Positions 59,281 through 60,000 of a stretch of DNA of 60,000 nt are shown one piece after another (the first letter of the stretch is position 1; every line of letters begins with the position of its first letter). The DNA lies in NCBI GenBank assembly GCA_029204225.1, contig CM055106.1:1858738-1918737 (forward strand). Direction: 5' to 3'. The stretch comes from Diphasiastrum complanatum. Its lineage: Eukaryota; Streptophyta; Lycopodiopsida; Lycopodiales; Lycopodiaceae. The notes beneath the pieces were generated by a model, which saw only the letters and a program-made list of their open reading frames with translations, made no database searches and was not told the origin of the DNA. The position numbers were made by a program, and so were the translations under genes.

Positions 59281-60000
59281 TTGGATCGATGCAGGTTAGG
59301 TAATTTAAAAGTGGACCCCTCCATCATCCTCTCCGAAGTCAATACGGAGTTTGTCAACTCCATTCATTCCATTTCGGAGGTGGATTTCAAAGTCCATGTG
59401 CGAGGCAAATTCTTCACTATCTCTGAAGACTTGTTCTGCACAGCCCTTGGATTACCGATGGATGGGAAGATGATCTCAACAAATAAGGATTCGGTGGATG
59501 AAGCTACCCACTTCTTTAACAATTGCTTCGTACCCACGAAGGGGTACAAGATTTCTATGATTCGTGATACCACATTTAAGATGTTTTGTAAATATGCAAA
59601 CCAAGTACTCTTTTTGACGGATGCTGATGCGACAATTTCAGTGCAAAATTTTGGTTACATCTTAGATGCACTTGCGGGTAATCCGATTTGTTTTGGCACT
59701 ATTACATATAAAGCATTTTTGCACTGGATCAAGCACCAAAAATTTTCTGGAGTTGGAGCACATGTCTCTCGGCTATGCGCCCATTTCGACATTTTGAACG
59801 AGCAAGAGAAAATACTGCTAACGGGAACAATGTTGGCCCCCAAGCCAATTGATCTTTCTGGCCTCGTTTTGGCCTCGTTACTAAAATTGCACCAGCCGTC
59901 GAAGTAGCAGCTACCACTGCTATGGACATTGACGCTGCACCATGCCAGTCGGAACCAATCCTAGCTGTGGCGATGGAGGCTGATGGAGCTACTGCTACTG
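59281..60000 (+). pseudogene. Retroelement-type ORF of unknown function, cut by window end
   Basis: Open from 59281 (no ATG was confirmed at the start; the upstream boundary is uncertain) to 59907. KVHVRGKFFTISEDLFCTALGLP resembles the (P)VRGK-(x)n-LGLP block of plant retrotransposon proteins annotated as putative plant transposon proteins, and SRLCAHFDI fits the later part of such domains. At about 59880 the frame shifts into an Ala-rich stretch (AVEVAATTAMDIDAAP) that runs past the edge. It may be a further domain of the F extra gene or the start of another element; I cannot decide. Confidence 0.4.

Larger units (their letters stand above)
28380..60000 (+). mobile_element. Ty3/gypsy element F, interrupted by D, 3' end outside window
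   Basis: I join the following plus-strand parts as one element: LTR 28380-29285 with primer site, leader, gag remnant to 32759, [gypsy D insertion], RT-RNase H-integrase 52070-54640, spacer, and the post-pol gene from 55871. The order is that of one gypsy element, and D has LTRs at both edges of the gap. The protease is missing, so a deletion accompanied or preceded the insertion. No 3' LTR is seen, so the element either extends beyond 60000 or lost it. The assignment of the LTR to the coding parts is inference from order and strand. Confidence 0.68.

Overview
The window is a stretch of nested plant transposable elements with no recognisable host gene. The case for a land plant with a large, TE-rich genome (a gymnosperm would fit, but nothing here names the species) rests on three things: Ty1/copia elements primed at TGGTATCAGAGC (initiator tRNA-Met type), Ty3/gypsy elements primed at TGGCGCCGTTGCCGGGGA (as in the Athila/Tat group), and a plant-type hAT transposase with a BED finger and hAT dimerisation domain. 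Coding remnants carry stops, frameshifts and deletions, with one clear exception, copia element C.

Layout. (1) 1-10523: degenerate copia A on the plus strand. Its integrase/RT region is split by copia B (2929-8022, CAAAC target duplications), and B's own C-terminus is split by a probable solo LTR (6657-7273): three insertion layers. (2) 10524-14159: the tail of one LINE followed directly by a second, 5'-truncated LINE with the same 3' tail, ending in a long (CT)n(CA)n tract. (3) 14200-17368: GC-rich inverted-repeat DNA and a hAT transposase pseudogene with introns. (4) 17369-20992: no gene found; contains (TC)85, a G-box/TATA pair and a short triplicated motif. (5) 20993-26986: three broken copia elements (G plus, H minus, I minus). 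(6) 26987-28379: an interspersed repeat and a lone gypsy LTR (L1) with primer site. (7) 28380-60000: gypsy F on the plus strand, running off the right edge. F is split at 32760-52069 by gypsy D on the minus strand, and D is split at 41020-47451 by copia C, which has one intact 1317-codon ORF and nearly identical LTRs.

The least expected observation is that gypsy D and gypsy F, which are diverged and lie on opposite strands, both carry a long extra gene downstream of pol. Its N-terminal domain is recognisably shared, and low-complexity and coiled-coil parts follow. In both elements a CTATATAAGG TATA box lies about 220-265 bp before the ATG, suggesting separate transcription. I cannot assign a function. 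Other notable points are a 0.7-kb internal inversion in D that splits its protease, the palindrome CACACGTGTG recurring in unrelated elements, and arrays of the inverted motif pair AACTCTCGCAG / CTGCGAGAGTT.

All family calls come from reading translated motifs; no database search was run. Boundaries of LTRs with target duplications are exact to the base as read. Boundaries of degenerate fragments are approximate.
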